NCBI RefSeq assembly: GCF_030409795.1
Contig: NZ_JAUFQN010000019.1
Coordinates: forward strand, 62,001 to 126,000
DNA: 64,000 bases
Direction of reading: 5' to 3'
Source: Flavobacterium paronense
GTDB taxonomy: Bacteria > Bacteroidota > Bacteroidia > Flavobacteriales > Flavobacteriaceae
Shown: one piece after another, positions 46,658-56,255 of the stretch
Position numbering within the stretch: the first letter of the stretch is position 1
How the letters are laid out: the number at the start of each line of letters is the position of its first letter
Position numbers and translations under genes: made by a program
The notes under the pieces: model-generated
Database searches by the model: none
Seen by the model: only the letters and a program-made list of their open reading frames with translations
What the model was told of the DNA's origin: nothing

Positions 46658-49285
46658 ATGAAAAAAAGTACTTTATTTATGAAAAGATTACTGTTTTTTA
46701 TAGCTATAATGCTATGCAATCTTTCCTTTTCACAAAGTAGTAGTTTGTCAGGAAAAGTTACTGACTCAAAAGGCGAAGCTATTGCTGGAGCCAATGTTGT
46801 CATAAATAATGCTGGTAAATCTACTGCAACAAATGCTGATGGTATCTACTCTATTTCGGGCTTGTCAGATGGTCCGGTTACAGTAACAGTTTCCTACATT
46901 GGTGCTGCATCTCAAAACCAAACGGCAACTATTAGTGGCACAACAACTTTAGATTTCCAATTACAAGATGATTCTAAGCAATTAGAAGAAGTTGTGGTTA
47001 CCGGAGTTGTTAATCCAAGAGCCAAAATTAAGTCAAGTGTTTCTATCACAACTCTAGACGTTAAACAAGTAGAGCAATCTGCACCGAGATCAACAGCTGA
47101 AATTTTCAGAACTATTCCAGGTATTCGTTCCGAGTCTTCAGGCGGAGAAGGTAATGCAAATATTGCAGTACGTGGTGTACCAATTTCTTCAGGTGGTTCT
47201 AAATATTTGCAATTGCAAGAAGACGGATTACCAGTACTTTTATTCGGAGATATCGCTTTTGCAACTTCTGACATTTTTACAAGATTTGATAGAAATATAG
47301 CCAAAATTGAAGCTATTCGTGGAGGTTCAGCTTCTACATTATCTTCAAATTCACCAGGTGGAATCATCAACTTTATCAGTAAAACAGGTAAAACAGAAGG
47401 CGGAAGCATGGCCACTAGCTTTGGATTAGACTACAATGATTTCAGAACCGATTTAGAATACGGTGCAAGAATAGGAGACGGATTATATTTTCATGCAGGC
47501 GGATTTTACAGAGCCGGAGAAGGTGTGAGAAGCCCGGGTTTTGTTGCAAATAATGGAGGACAAGTAAAATTTAATATTACTAAAGAATTTGAAAAAGGTT
47601 CGGTTACTGTTTATGCTAAATTCTTAAACGATAGAGCAGCAGCTTTTATGCCAATGCCAATGAAAGTTACCGGTACAAATGATAGTCCAAATTGGGGAAG
47701 CATTAGTGGATATGATGCAACTCACGGAGCCTTACAATCTGTTTTTTTAAGTCATAATGTTGGTTTAGGTCCAGACGGACAATTGCGCAGAGCTAGTGTG
47801 GCCGATGGAATGCATCCGGTTTCAAAATCTATTGGTGCCAATGCAACATTTGAATTAGCTGATGGATGGAAAGTGACTGAAAACGGACGTTATTCATCTA
47901 ACAGCGGTGGATTTATCGCGCCATTTCCAGCAGAAGTAGCTTCGGCAGCAACTATCGCAAACTCTTTTGGAGCAGGTTCAACGTTAACCTATGCAGATTC
48001 TGGAACAGCTTTCAATAATCCAAACGGATTAGTAACCAGAATTCACATGTTTGATACACAATTAAACGATTTCAATAACTTTATGAATGATTTAAGAATC
48101 ACTAAAAAGTTTGATAAAATCGGAGTAACAGCAGGTTATTTCAAATCTATTCAAAACATCTCAATGTCATGGTTGTGGAACTCTTACCTTCAAGAAGTGT
48201 CAGATGATAATCCACGTTTAATTAATGTAACTGATGCTGGTGGAAACTTGCTTTCACAAAACGGATTGTATGCTTATGGTGTTCCGGCTTGGGGTAACTG
48301 TTGTACTCGTAACTACGATACACAATACAATGTTTCTGCGCCTTATGCTAACGTTTCTTTTGATGCAACTGATAAATTATCGCTCGAAGGAGGTTTGCGT
48401 TATGATAAAGGTCAAGTAAACGGCTCGTTTGCAGGTTCTTCTCAAACTACTTTTGACATCAACAACGATAACATAATCTCAGCTCCTGAAAGTAGTGTGT
48501 CTGCTATAAATACGGCTAACACAACGGCTGTAGATTATGATTATAGTTATGTTTCTTATTCTGTTGGGGCAAATTATTTATTAAATGCACAACAATCCTT
48601 TTTTGCAAGATTCAGTAGAGGTGCCTCAGCGAAAGCAGACAGAATTTTGTTTTCTGGATTAAATTATTTAGATGGTGGTAAAATCAACTCTTTAGATTTT
48701 TTAACACAAGCAGAACTTGGATACAAAAGAAAATTCTCTAAAGGATATTTATATGCTACGTTATTTAGTTCAAAAACGGATGAACAAGGTGGTTATGAAG
48801 CGACTTCTAACAGCATCATCCAAAATAATTACAAATCTTTAGGGTTAGAATTAGAAACATCATACAACGTAAATGAGGATTTGAATTTACGTGGTGCATT
48901 TACTTATACTAAAGCTGAAATCACTTCTGGTACTAACCAAGGTAACGAAGCAAGAAGACAACCAAAAATGATGTATAACTTCATTCCAACATATAAATTT
49001 TCTAAACAAAAGAATGCAGTTGGATTGAGCTTCATCGGGCAAACAAAAGCATTTACACAAGATAGCAATGAACTTGTTATGGATGGATTTGTACTTGTAA
49101 ACGGATTTGTAGAATTTACAGTAACTAAAGGATTATCACTAAATGTTGCAGGAAACAATTTACTGAATACTTTAGCCATTACCGAAGCCGAAGAAGGAAG
49201 CATCACAAATAATACCACAAACTATGTTAGAGCAAGACCTTTGCCAGGAAGATCAATTTCTATGTCATTGTCTTATAAGTTCTAG
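46658..49285 (+). CDS. TonB-dependent receptor of the sugar locus
   Basis: An 875-residue outer-membrane transporter. After the signal peptide (ending FSQ) comes a carboxypeptidase-regulatory-like domain (SGKVTDSKGEAIAGANVVIN), then the plug (STAEIFRTIPGIRSESSGG, EAIRGGSASTLSSNSPGGII) and a beta-barrel ending SMSLSYKF. No SusD-type lipoprotein follows, so it is not a standard SusCD pair. The context suggests uptake of a small sugar, probably sucrose. The start is either 46658 or the Met eight codons later (46679). Confidence 0.9.
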   Translation: MKKSTLFMKRLLFFIAIMLCNLSFSQSSSLSGKVTDSKGEAIAGANVVINNAGKSTATNADGIYSISGLSDGPVTVTVSYIGAASQNQTATISGTTTLDFQLQDDSKQLEEVVVTGVVNPRAKIKSSVSITTLDVKQVEQSAPRSTAEIFRTIPGIRSESSGGEGNANIAVRGVPISSGGSKYLQLQEDGLPVLLFGDIAFATSDIFTRFDRNIAKIEAIRGGSASTLSSNSPGGIINFISKTGKTEGGSMATSFGLDYNDFRTDLEYGARIGDGLYFHAGGFYRAGEGVRSPGFVANNGGQVKFNITKEFEKGSVTVYAKFLNDRAAAFMPMPMKVTGTNDSPNWGSISGYDATHGALQSVFLSHNVGLGPDGQLRRASVADGMHPVSKSIGANATFELADGWKVTENGRYSSNSGGFIAPFPAEVASAATIANSFGAGSTLTYADSGTAFNNPNGLVTRIHMFDTQLNDFNNFMNDLRITKKFDKIGVTAGYFKSIQNISMSWLWNSYLQEVSDDNPRLINVTDAGGNLLSQNGLYAYGVPAWGNCCTRNYDTQYNVSAPYANVSFDATDKLSLEGGLRYDKGQVNGSFAGSSQTTFDINNDNIISAPESSVSAINTANTTAVDYDYSYVSYSVGANYLLNAQQSFFARFSRGASAKADRILFSGLNYLDGGKINSLDFLTQAELGYKRKFSKGYLYATLFSSKTDEQGGYEATSNSIIQNNYKSLGLELETSYNVNEDLNLRGAFTYTKAEITSGTNQGNEARRQPKMMYNFIPTYKFSKQKNAVGLSFIGQTKAFTQDSNELVMDGFVLVNGFVEFTVTKGLSLNVAGNNLLNTLAITEAEEGSITNNTTNYVRARPLPGRSISMSLSYKF

Positions 49286-49309
49286 TAAAATTTCATGTTT
49301 AATTTGAGT

Positions 49310-49350
49310 AATTCCTGTATCAATTTTTAATTGATATGGGAATTGTTTTT
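49310..49350 (+). terminator. Hairpin with T-tract after the TonB-receptor gene
   Basis: Arms at 49310-49325 and 49329-49344 pair over 16 positions (two G-U pairs), followed by TTTTT. It could end or attenuate transcription between the receptor and the downstream genes. Confidence 0.65.
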
Positions 49351-49380
49351 AAATTAGTATTCAAATATAAAATGATCAAA

Positions 49381-49734
49381 ATGAAGAAAATACTCTTTAT
49401 ATTTTTTTTCTCAACAGCAATTTTCCGATGTGATGTGTATGCCCAAAATACAACTACTGCTGTTGAAATCAAAAAAGAAAAACCAATGCTTATCCTTTAC
49501 GGAAGTGATGTTTGCGATCATTGTATAGCCACACAAAAATATTTGAAAGACAACAATATTGAGTTTAAATTTTATGATATCGATAAAAACCCTGAAGCAC
49601 TAAAAGAAATGCTTTTCAAATTGAGAAATGCAAAAATAAGCACCAATAACCTTGGAATTCCAGTGGTGGATAAAGCCGGTGTGTTGTTTACCAATGTTGG
49701 TGGTTTTGAAGAGTTTTTAGAGAAATTAAAATAA
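49381..49734 (+). CDS. Periplasmic glutaredoxin-like protein
   Basis: A 117-residue exported redoxin. The signal peptide runs from MKKILFIFFFSTAIF to YAQ; then the fold begins PMLILYGSDVCDHCIATQKY with a CxxC active site at residues 45-48, followed by NIEFKFYDIDKNPEALKEM and the cis-Pro region LGIPVVDKAG. Upstream in-frame starts at 49336 (inside the hairpin stem) and 49372 exist; 49381 begins a normal signal peptide. Its place in a sugar locus is unexplained; it ends 4 nt before the permease gene. Confidence 0.78.
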   Translation: MKKILFIFFFSTAIFRCDVYAQNTTTAVEIKKEKPMLILYGSDVCDHCIATQKYLKDNNIEFKFYDIDKNPEALKEMLFKLRNAKISTNNLGIPVVDKAGVLFTNVGGFEEFLEKLK

Positions 49735-49738
49735 AATC

Positions 49739-51049
49739 ATGACCAAAAAAATAAACCTGAGCTTTTGGCAAATCATCAATATGAATGTTGGCTTTTTCGG
49801 AATTCAATATAGTTTCGGATTACAACAAAGTGCCGTAAATCCTATCTATGATTTTTTAGGGGCGCATCCTGATCAAATTCCGTTGCTTAATCTTGCTGGA
49901 CCGTTAACTGGATTATTAATTCAACCTATAATTGGAGCATTGAGTGATAAAACTTGGTCACCCAAATTAGGCGGAAGAAGAAAACCCTTTTTTCTCATCG
50001 GTGCTTTGATTTGTAGCGCAGCATTATTCCTTTTTCCGTTTAGTAGTTCGTTATGGATGGCGGCCGGTTTACTTTGGATTTTAGATGCCGGAAACAACAC
50101 CGCAATGGAACCTTACAGAGCTTTCATTGCTGATAAACTGGATGAATCTCAACAGCCAATAGGCTTTCAAGCGCAAAGTTTTTTTACCGGATTTGGGCAA
50201 ACATTAGCCAATGTCTCGTTATTTATTTTTCCGTTAATTTTCATCGGAACCACAGGCAAACTACCAACTTGGGTTTTCGCATCATTCTTTTTGGGAGCTA
50301 TTTGTTCGATTGCTTCCGTTTGGTGGAGTTCTTATACCACAAAAGAAATTCCTCCAACGCAAGAAGAGTTACAAAAAATGCAATCAGAAAGAATCAGCAT
50401 TTTTACCCCATTTATCGATATTGCGAAAGCCGTAAAAGAAATGCCTAAAGTAATGTGGCAACTGGCTTTAGTGTATTTATTTCAATGGTATGCCTTATTT
50501 TGTTATTGGCAAAATTCGTCAAAAAGCATAGCCCTTTCGGTTTGGCATACGACTCCCGAAAAAGACATTAAATTATATGGAGAAGCTGTAAGCTGGACAG
50601 GTTTGGTAAATGGCTGGTACAACATAGTGACCTTTTTATGTGCCTTTTCTTTAGTTTATTTTGCCAGAAGATTTTCGCCAAAGTTGGTTCATTTTGGATG
50701 TTTGTCTTTGGCAGCTATCGGCTTTTTAATTTTTCCACACATCGAAAACAAATACTTATTGTTTCCCGCTATCACCGGATTCGGAATTGGCTGGGCCAGT
50801 ATGATGGGAATTCCTTATTTGATGGTTGTATCTAATATACCAAAGGAGCGCTACGGAGTTTATATGGGTATAATTAATATGATGATTGTAATCCCAATGT
50901 TCATTCAAACCATAACTTTTGGCTTTATCATGAAACATTTTTTACATAATGATGCTCGATTAGCCATCACTTTTGCTGGCGTACTTTTGATTTTTAGTGC
51001 TTTTTTCACCCTTTTTATTTCAACCAAAAAACAAACTAAAAGTGAATAA
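49739..51049 (+). CDS. SLC45-type MFS sugar permease (probable sucrose importer)
   Basis: A 436-residue inner-membrane permease with 12 predicted helices, of the SLC45/sucrose-transporter branch of the major facilitator superfamily. The N-terminal NVGFFGIQYSFGLQQSAVNP, the loop signature GGRRKPFFLIGA, and NTAMEPYRAFIADKL are typical. It would carry the sugar from periplasm to cytoplasm with a cation. Followed by a GH100-like hydrolase that overlaps by 8 nt, it fits sucrose uptake. Confidence 0.87.
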   Translation: MTKKINLSFWQIINMNVGFFGIQYSFGLQQSAVNPIYDFLGAHPDQIPLLNLAGPLTGLLIQPIIGALSDKTWSPKLGGRRKPFFLIGALICSAALFLFPFSSSLWMAAGLLWILDAGNNTAMEPYRAFIADKLDESQQPIGFQAQSFFTGFGQTLANVSLFIFPLIFIGTTGKLPTWVFASFFLGAICSIASVWWSSYTTKEIPPTQEELQKMQSERISIFTPFIDIAKAVKEMPKVMWQLALVYLFQWYALFCYWQNSSKSIALSVWHTTPEKDIKLYGEAVSWTGLVNGWYNIVTFLCAFSLVYFARRFSPKLVHFGCLSLAAIGFLIFPHIENKYLLFPAITGFGIGWASMMGIPYLMVVSNIPKERYGVYMGIINMMIVIPMFIQTITFGFIMKHFLHNDARLAITFAGVLLIFSAFFTLFISTKKQTKSE

Positions 51050-52217
51050 TATTACCTATTGTAAAGCCATCGAGTTATTGCACCAAGTTTCTACAGCCAA
51101 CGGATTTTTAGCTAGTGCAGAAAACACGACAAACTACAAAAGAGTTTGGGCGCGTGATGGAGTTATCTGCGGATTAGCGGCATTAGCATCTGGTGATGAA
51201 GAATTAATTTTAACGTTTAAAAAAACTTTAGAAACGTTAGCCAATAACCAACATAAAGTCGGAACAATTCCATCCAATGTTTTGCTATCTGAAGACAAAA
51301 ACGATATAAGTTATGGCGGATTAGCCGGAAGAGTCGATGCCGTAACTTGGTTTGTGATTGGGGTTTGCCAATATGCAATTTATGAATCTGATTCTTCTTT
51401 TGTAACCAAATACAATTCCGAAATTGAAAAATGCCTTGATCTTTTAGACGCGTGGGAATTCAATAATAAGCACTTGTTATATGTACCACTCTCAGGAAAT
51501 TGGGCTGACGAATATATTACGGATGGTTATGTTTTGTATGATCAATTATTACGTATTTGGGCATTGAAAAGCTATAATTATTTTGTGAAAAGCGATGCTA
51601 TAACAGAAAAAATTCAAAATATTATCACACAAATAGAAATTAATTTCACACCCAATTCTGTCGGAGAAAAATATCATGAGCGTGCCTATGATGAAGTAAA
51701 ATTTCAAGATTATATGCCTTGTTCTTTTTCCCCTTCTGGTTATAAAACGCAGTTTGATGCCTTTGCCAATTCTTTGGTTTTATTGCTCAATATTGGTTCA
51801 GATGAATTTCAGAATAAGATATTGAATTATGCTGTAACACTAGCGGAAAATACAAATTTAGGGTTGCTTCCTGCTTTTTGGAAACCCATTTTTGAAAACG
51901 ACGAACATTGGAATCTACTCAAGAATAATTGCAAATACGAATTCAGAAATCACCCATATGAATTTCATAATGGCGGAAGTTGGCCAATGGTTAATGGTTT
52001 CTTCGGATTGGCATTAATCGCAAAAGCACAAACCAAAAAAGCTACACTTATTTTGGATAAAATTAATGCGGCGAATGGCATAAATGCTTTTTCGTTTTAT
52101 GAAAATTTCAACACTAAAACAAGCGCTTCCAACGGAGTCGCATTTTGTGCTTGGAGTGCTGCTGCAACCGTTTTAGTGCACCAATCATTACATACTAACT
52201 TTAAAATGTATACTTAA
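51042..52217 (+). CDS. GH100-like neutral invertase / six-hairpin glycosidase
   Basis: A 391-residue cytoplasmic (alpha/alpha)6-barrel hydrolase. KRVWARDGVICGLAAL carries the likely catalytic Asp (residue 39), as in the RDF motif of GH100 neutral invertases. HNGGSWPMVNGFFGLAL matches their GG(S/H)WP block, and SFYENFNTKTSASNG has a Glu where they have EYYDG. Amylo-1,6-glucosidase-type enzymes are the alternative. The chosen start is GTG at 51042, 8 nt inside the permease gene; another GTG at 50997 lies deeper in it. With a fructokinase-like gene next, sucrose hydrolysis is the best reading. Confidence 0.75.
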   Translation: MNNITYCKAIELLHQVSTANGFLASAENTTNYKRVWARDGVICGLAALASGDEELILTFKKTLETLANNQHKVGTIPSNVLLSEDKNDISYGGLAGRVDAVTWFVIGVCQYAIYESDSSFVTKYNSEIEKCLDLLDAWEFNNKHLLYVPLSGNWADEYITDGYVLYDQLLRIWALKSYNYFVKSDAITEKIQNIITQIEINFTPNSVGEKYHERAYDEVKFQDYMPCSFSPSGYKTQFDAFANSLVLLLNIGSDEFQNKILNYAVTLAENTNLGLLPAFWKPIFENDEHWNLLKNNCKYEFRNHPYEFHNGGSWPMVNGFFGLALIAKAQTKKATLILDKINAANGINAFSFYENFNTKTSASNGVAFCAWSAAATVLVHQSLHTNFKMYT

Positions 52218-53147
52218 TTGAAATCGATAGACATCATATGTATTGGCGAAGTGCTGATTGATTTTATTGGACACGAAATCAACACCTCTATTAACAGAAC
52301 AAAAGATTACCATCGTTTTTTGGGTGGTTCACCAACAAATGTTGCAGTAAATGCTTCCCGATTGGGTTTAAACGCTGTCCTTGTTGCTTCCTGTGGCGAA
52401 GATGGACTGGGCGATTATGTTGTTAGAAAATTAAAATCGAATAATGTAAATACAAAACAAATCAGAAAATTAGAGGCGATACCAACTTCTGTAATTTTTG
52501 TGTCAAAATCAACAGAAACGCCCGATTTTATTCCGTATCGTCAAGCAGATTGTGAAATTTATGAAAGCCAATTGCCCGATGAAATTATAGCTGATGCAAA
52601 AATATTTCATACCACTTGTTTTGCATTGAGTAAAAATCCGGCAAGGCAAACTATATTAAATCGTGCCAAAAAAGCGGCAGAACTAGGATTGAAACTTAGC
52701 ATTGATGTTAATTTTTCCGAAAGAATTTGGTCTGACAGAGAAGAAGCTAAATTGGTTTTAAAAGAATACTTGGCCAACGACCCATTAGTGAAATTAAGCG
52801 AAGATGATTGCTACAGGTTGTTTGCAGCTGTAAAATCGGAAGACTATATTTTCAAGTATTTCCATAGTTTAGGAGCGTCAACAGTTTGTTTAACTAAAGG
52901 CAAAAAAGGAGTTGTTGTTTCTGATGTTAATCAAGGGATTTTTTTTCAAAAGGCAATTAAAATAGATGAAGTTAAAGACACAACTGGAGCAGGAGATGCT
53001 TTTTGGACAGGGTTTTTGTATGCCCAAATTAAAAATAAAAATTTAGAACAAAGTATTTCTATAGCACAAAAACTAGCCATCATTAAACTTCAAAATGTTG
53101 GTCGTTTGCCAGATAATATTAATATCAATCAACTAATACAAGAATAA
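52218..53147 (+). CDS. PfkB-family sugar kinase (probable fructokinase)
   Basis: A 309-residue ribokinase-fold kinase. CIGEVLIDFIG starts the fold, RFLGGSPTNVAVNASRLG is the first PfkB signature, and DTTGAGDAFWTGFLYA the second, with the catalytic Asp at about residue 260. The start is a TTG directly after the stop of the hydrolase gene (no gap), which suggests translational coupling. In this locus the likely substrate is fructose released from sucrose, giving fructose 6-phosphate. A terminator follows. Confidence 0.88.
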   Translation: MKSIDIICIGEVLIDFIGHEINTSINRTKDYHRFLGGSPTNVAVNASRLGLNAVLVASCGEDGLGDYVVRKLKSNNVNTKQIRKLEAIPTSVIFVSKSTETPDFIPYRQADCEIYESQLPDEIIADAKIFHTTCFALSKNPARQTILNRAKKAAELGLKLSIDVNFSERIWSDREEAKLVLKEYLANDPLVKLSEDDCYRLFAAVKSEDYIFKYFHSLGASTVCLTKGKKGVVVSDVNQGIFFQKAIKIDEVKDTTGAGDAFWTGFLYAQIKNKNLEQSISIAQKLAIIKLQNVGRLPDNININQLIQE

Positions 53148-53180
53148 ATTTTATAAAGATTTTGAGTTAAGTTAAGTTTT

Positions 53181-53216
53181 GAAAAGCTGTGGTCTTTGAT
53201 TGCAGCTTTTCTTTTC
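53181..53216 (+). terminator. Terminator of the sugar locus
   Basis: Stem GAAAAGCTGT / GCAGCTTTTC (53181-53190, 53202-53211; one G-U) with an 11-nt loop and a short T-rich tail. Confidence 0.65.
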
Positions 53217-53244
53217 AACTTTTTTTAAAAGAACTCCCTAAAAG

Positions 53245-53275
53245 TTTCCTTTTTTCATTCAGTCTTCTACCTTTG
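53245..53275 (+). promoter_or_regulatory. Putative promoter of maeB
   Basis: TTTC (53245-53248), 19 nt, TACCTTTG (53268-53275); the -7 box matches exactly and the -33 box has one change. Confidence 0.6.
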
Positions 53276-53295
53276 TAGGTATCAAAATAAAGACC

Positions 53296-55587
53296 ATGCA
53301 CAAAGATAGTAAACGTAGAGAAGCGCTTTTATACCACGCCAAACCAACTCCAGGTAAAATACAAGTGGTTCCAACCAAAAAATATGCTACACAAAGAGAT
53401 TTGTCATTGGCTTATTCGCCGGGTGTTGCCGAGCCTTGTTTGGAAATTGCTAAAGATGTAAACAATGTTTATAAATATACTTCCAAAGGGAATTTGGTGG
53501 CTGTAATCAGTAACGGAACTGCAGTTTTAGGACTTGGTGATATTGGTCCCGAAGCTTCAAAACCCGTGATGGAAGGCAAAGCATTGCTCTTTAAAATCTT
53601 TGCAGATATTGATGTTTTTGATATTGAAGTGGATACTAAAGATGTGGAAGCTTTTATACAAACAGTAAAAAATATTGCGCCAACTTTTGGCGGAATCAAT
53701 CTGGAAGATATCAAAGCTCCTGAATCTTTTGAAATCGAAAGACGTTTGGTTGAAGAATTGAATATTCCGGTGATGCATGATGACCAACACGGAACCGCTA
53801 TCATTTCTGCTGCAGCTTTACTGAATGCAGTTGAATTGGCTGAAAAGAAAATGGGTGAAGTAAAAATGGTTATTTCTGGTGCAGGTTCAGCAGCTATAGC
53901 TTGTGCAAATTTGTATGTTTCCTTTGGTGTAAAGCAAGAAAACATAGTTATGTTTAATAGCAAAGGCGCACTTAGAATAGATGATCCAAAAATTTCTGAA
54001 GACCAAAGAAAATATGCCACAGATAAAAATTTCCCTTCGCTTCTTGAAGCTATGGCTGGCGTTGACGTTTTTGTCGGATTATCAACTGGAGATATAGTTG
54101 TGCCTGAAATGCTGCTGGCGATGGCAAAAAATCCAATTGTTTTTGCCATGGCAAATCCTAATCCGGAAATAAATTATGATTTGGCGATTAAAACCAGAAG
54201 AGATATTATCATGGCAACCGGTCGTTCTGACCATCCTAATCAGGTGAATAATGTTCTTGGGTTTCCTTATATTTTCCGTGGCGCACTTGATGTTAGAGCG
54301 ACTAAGATTAATGAAGAAATGAAAAAAGCAGCCGTTGTTGCTTTAGCAGAATTAGCCAAAGAATCGGTTCCTGAGCAAGTAAATATTGCTTATGGTGAAA
54401 CCAAACTGAATTTTGGTAAAGAGTATATTATTCCGAAACCTTTCGATCCCCGTTTGATTGCCAGAGTTCCTTTAGCGGTAGCAAGAGCAGCAATGGAATC
54501 AGGAGTAGCTTTAAATCCTATAACGGATTGGGAAAAATATGAAGAGGAATTATTAGAACGTTTAGGTTCTGATAATAAGATGGTTCGTTTACTTACCAAC
54601 AGAGCGAAAACAGATCCAAAAAGAGTCGTTTTTGCCGAAGCAGATCATTTAGATGTTTTAAAAGCAGCGCAAATTGTTTACGAAGAAGGTATTGCTCATC
54701 CTATTCTTTTAGGAAATAAAGAATTGATTTTAGAACTTAAAGAAGAAATTGGTTTTGACGCTGATGTGCCAATTTTTGATCCTAAAACTAAAGAAGAAGA
54801 CAAACGAAGATTGAATTATGCCAACCATTATTGGAAGTCAAGACAACGAAGAGGAATTTCGTTACTCGATGCTCAAAAGTGGATGCGCGAACGTAATTAT
54901 TTTGCCGCAATGATGGTCAATGAAGGTGACGCTGATGCTATGGTTTCAGGCTATTCCAGAAGTTATCCCTCAACTGTAAAACCATTGATGCAGTTGATTG
55001 GAAAAGCTCCCGGAATTACTTTAATTGCAACGGCCAATATGATGATGACCAATCGCGGACCGATGTTTTTATCAGACACCGCAATTAATCCAAATCCAAC
55101 AGCAGATGATTTGGCAAAAATTGCTTTGATGACAGCCAAAATGACCCGAATGTTCGGAATGGAACCAGTTATTGCCATGGTCTCTTTTTCAAATTTTGGT
55201 TCTTCATCACATGAAAGCGCCAATAAAGTGAGAGAAGCGGTAGCTTATTTGCATAAGTACTATCCAGATTTAGTGGTCGATGGCGAAATACAATCTGATT
55301 TTGCTTTAAACCCTGAGCTATTGAAAGCTAAATTTCCTTTTTCAAAATTGGCAGGAAAAAAGGTCAATACTTTGATTTTTCCAAATTTAGAAGCTGCAAA
55401 TATCACCTATAAACTTTTAAAAGAATTGTACAAAGTAGATTCGGTTGGACCAATAATGTTGGGAATGGAAAAAGCAGTTCATATTTTCCAACTTGGCGCA
55501 AGCGTAGAAGAAATGGTAAATATGGTTTCCGTTGCGGTGGTTGATGCACAAGAAAAAGAGAAGAGAAAAAAGATGTCTGCCAAATAG
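53296..55587 (+). CDS. maeB: NADP-dependent malic enzyme (MaeB type, with phosphotransacetylase-like domain)
   Basis: A 763-residue enzyme converting malate to pyruvate and CO2 with NAD(P) reduction. The malic domain (residues 1-430) has RDLSLAYSPGVAEPCLEIA, MHDDQHGTAIISAAALLNAV and the nucleotide site MVISGAGSAAIACANLYV. The C-terminal 330 residues form a phosphotransacetylase-like regulatory domain (KRVVFAEADHLDVLKAAQIV, GDADAMVSGYSRSYPSTV), which in MaeB senses acetyl-CoA. Length and order match the family. Confidence 0.95.
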   Translation: MHKDSKRREALLYHAKPTPGKIQVVPTKKYATQRDLSLAYSPGVAEPCLEIAKDVNNVYKYTSKGNLVAVISNGTAVLGLGDIGPEASKPVMEGKALLFKIFADIDVFDIEVDTKDVEAFIQTVKNIAPTFGGINLEDIKAPESFEIERRLVEELNIPVMHDDQHGTAIISAAALLNAVELAEKKMGEVKMVISGAGSAAIACANLYVSFGVKQENIVMFNSKGALRIDDPKISEDQRKYATDKNFPSLLEAMAGVDVFVGLSTGDIVVPEMLLAMAKNPIVFAMANPNPEINYDLAIKTRRDIIMATGRSDHPNQVNNVLGFPYIFRGALDVRATKINEEMKKAAVVALAELAKESVPEQVNIAYGETKLNFGKEYIIPKPFDPRLIARVPLAVARAAMESGVALNPITDWEKYEEELLERLGSDNKMVRLLTNRAKTDPKRVVFAEADHLDVLKAAQIVYEEGIAHPILLGNKELILELKEEIGFDADVPIFDPKTKEEDKRRLNYANHYWKSRQRRGISLLDAQKWMRERNYFAAMMVNEGDADAMVSGYSRSYPSTVKPLMQLIGKAPGITLIATANMMMTNRGPMFLSDTAINPNPTADDLAKIALMTAKMTRMFGMEPVIAMVSFSNFGSSSHESANKVREAVAYLHKYYPDLVVDGEIQSDFALNPELLKAKFPFSKLAGKKVNTLIFPNLEAANITYKLLKELYKVDSVGPIMLGMEKAVHIFQLGASVEEMVNMVSVAVVDAQEKEKRKKMSAK

Positions 55588-55643
55588 TTTTTGTATTATT
55601 GTAGAGATATTGCAATGACATTCTTTCAATTAAAGAATTTTGC

Positions 55644-55651
55644 TATATTTG
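55644..55651 (+). promoter_or_regulatory. Putative -7 box of ruvA-sprA (TATATTTG)
   Basis: An exact TAnnTTTG match ends 19 nt before the ruvA start; the -33 region is poor. Confidence 0.5.
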
Positions 55652-55670
55652 AAATTAGATTTAGTAAATA

Positions 55671-56252
55671 ATGATTGCACATATCCAAGGAAAATTAATT
55701 GAAAAATCGCCTACAGAAGTCGTAATTGACTGCAATGGTGTGGGTTATCATATTAATATTTCGTTGCATACTTTCTCTTTACTTCCCAATGCCGATTTTA
55801 TTAAATTGTTTACGTTTCTTCAAATTAAGGAAGATGCGCATTCTTTGTTTGGTTTTGTAGAAAAATCAGAAAGAGAATTGTTCAAATTATTATTGTCAGT
55901 ATCCGGAATTGGAGCCAGCATTGCAAGAACAATGTTGTCATCATTAGACCCAAAACAAATAATTCATGCTATCGCCAGTGCTGATGTAGTCACCATTCAA
56001 TCCATAAAAGGAATTGGAAGTAAAACAGCGCAACGTGTAATCTTGGATTTGAAAGAAAAAGTGTTAAAAATCTATGATTTAAGCGAAATTTCTATCTCGC
56101 AACACAATATTAGCAGAGAAGAATCGTTATCTGCTTTGGAGGTTTTGGGTTACATCAGAAAAAATGCCGAAAAGGTGGTGGATAAAATCATCAAAGAAAA
56201 TCCTGAAGCCGGAGTGGAAACAATAATCAAACAAGCGTTAAAAAATTTATAA
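55671..56252 (+). CDS. ruvA: Holliday junction DNA-binding protein RuvA
   Basis: A 193-residue protein that holds the Holliday junction for RuvB. The OB-fold N-terminus is MIAHIQGKLIEKSPTEVVID with GVGYHINISLHT; tandem helix-hairpin-helix motifs are LLSVSGIGASIARTMLS and IQSIKGIGSKTAQRVILDLK; and the C-terminal RuvB-contact domain is EESLSALEVLGYIRKNAEKV. It lies 3 nt before sprA, so the two share a transcript. Confidence 0.96.
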   Translation: MIAHIQGKLIEKSPTEVVIDCNGVGYHINISLHTFSLLPNADFIKLFTFLQIKEDAHSLFGFVEKSERELFKLLLSVSGIGASIARTMLSSLDPKQIIHAIASADVVTIQSIKGIGSKTAQRVILDLKEKVLKIYDLSEISISQHNISREESLSALEVLGYIRKNAEKVVDKIIKENPEAGVETIIKQALKNL

Positions 56253-56255
56253 TTC

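Noticed and set aside
46912..47415. A 167-codon open frame antisense to the TonB-receptor gene.
   Set aside because: It is a shadow of a well-supported gene, with no family resemblance.
46658..49285. A SusCD-type polysaccharide utilisation locus.
   Set aside because: No SusD-like lipoprotein follows the receptor and no secreted glycanase is present; the content fits a small sugar instead.
53469..54149. A 226-codon open frame antisense to maeB.
   Set aside because: maeB is a clear full-length gene here; the antisense frame has no recognisable domain or promoter and reads as a shadow.
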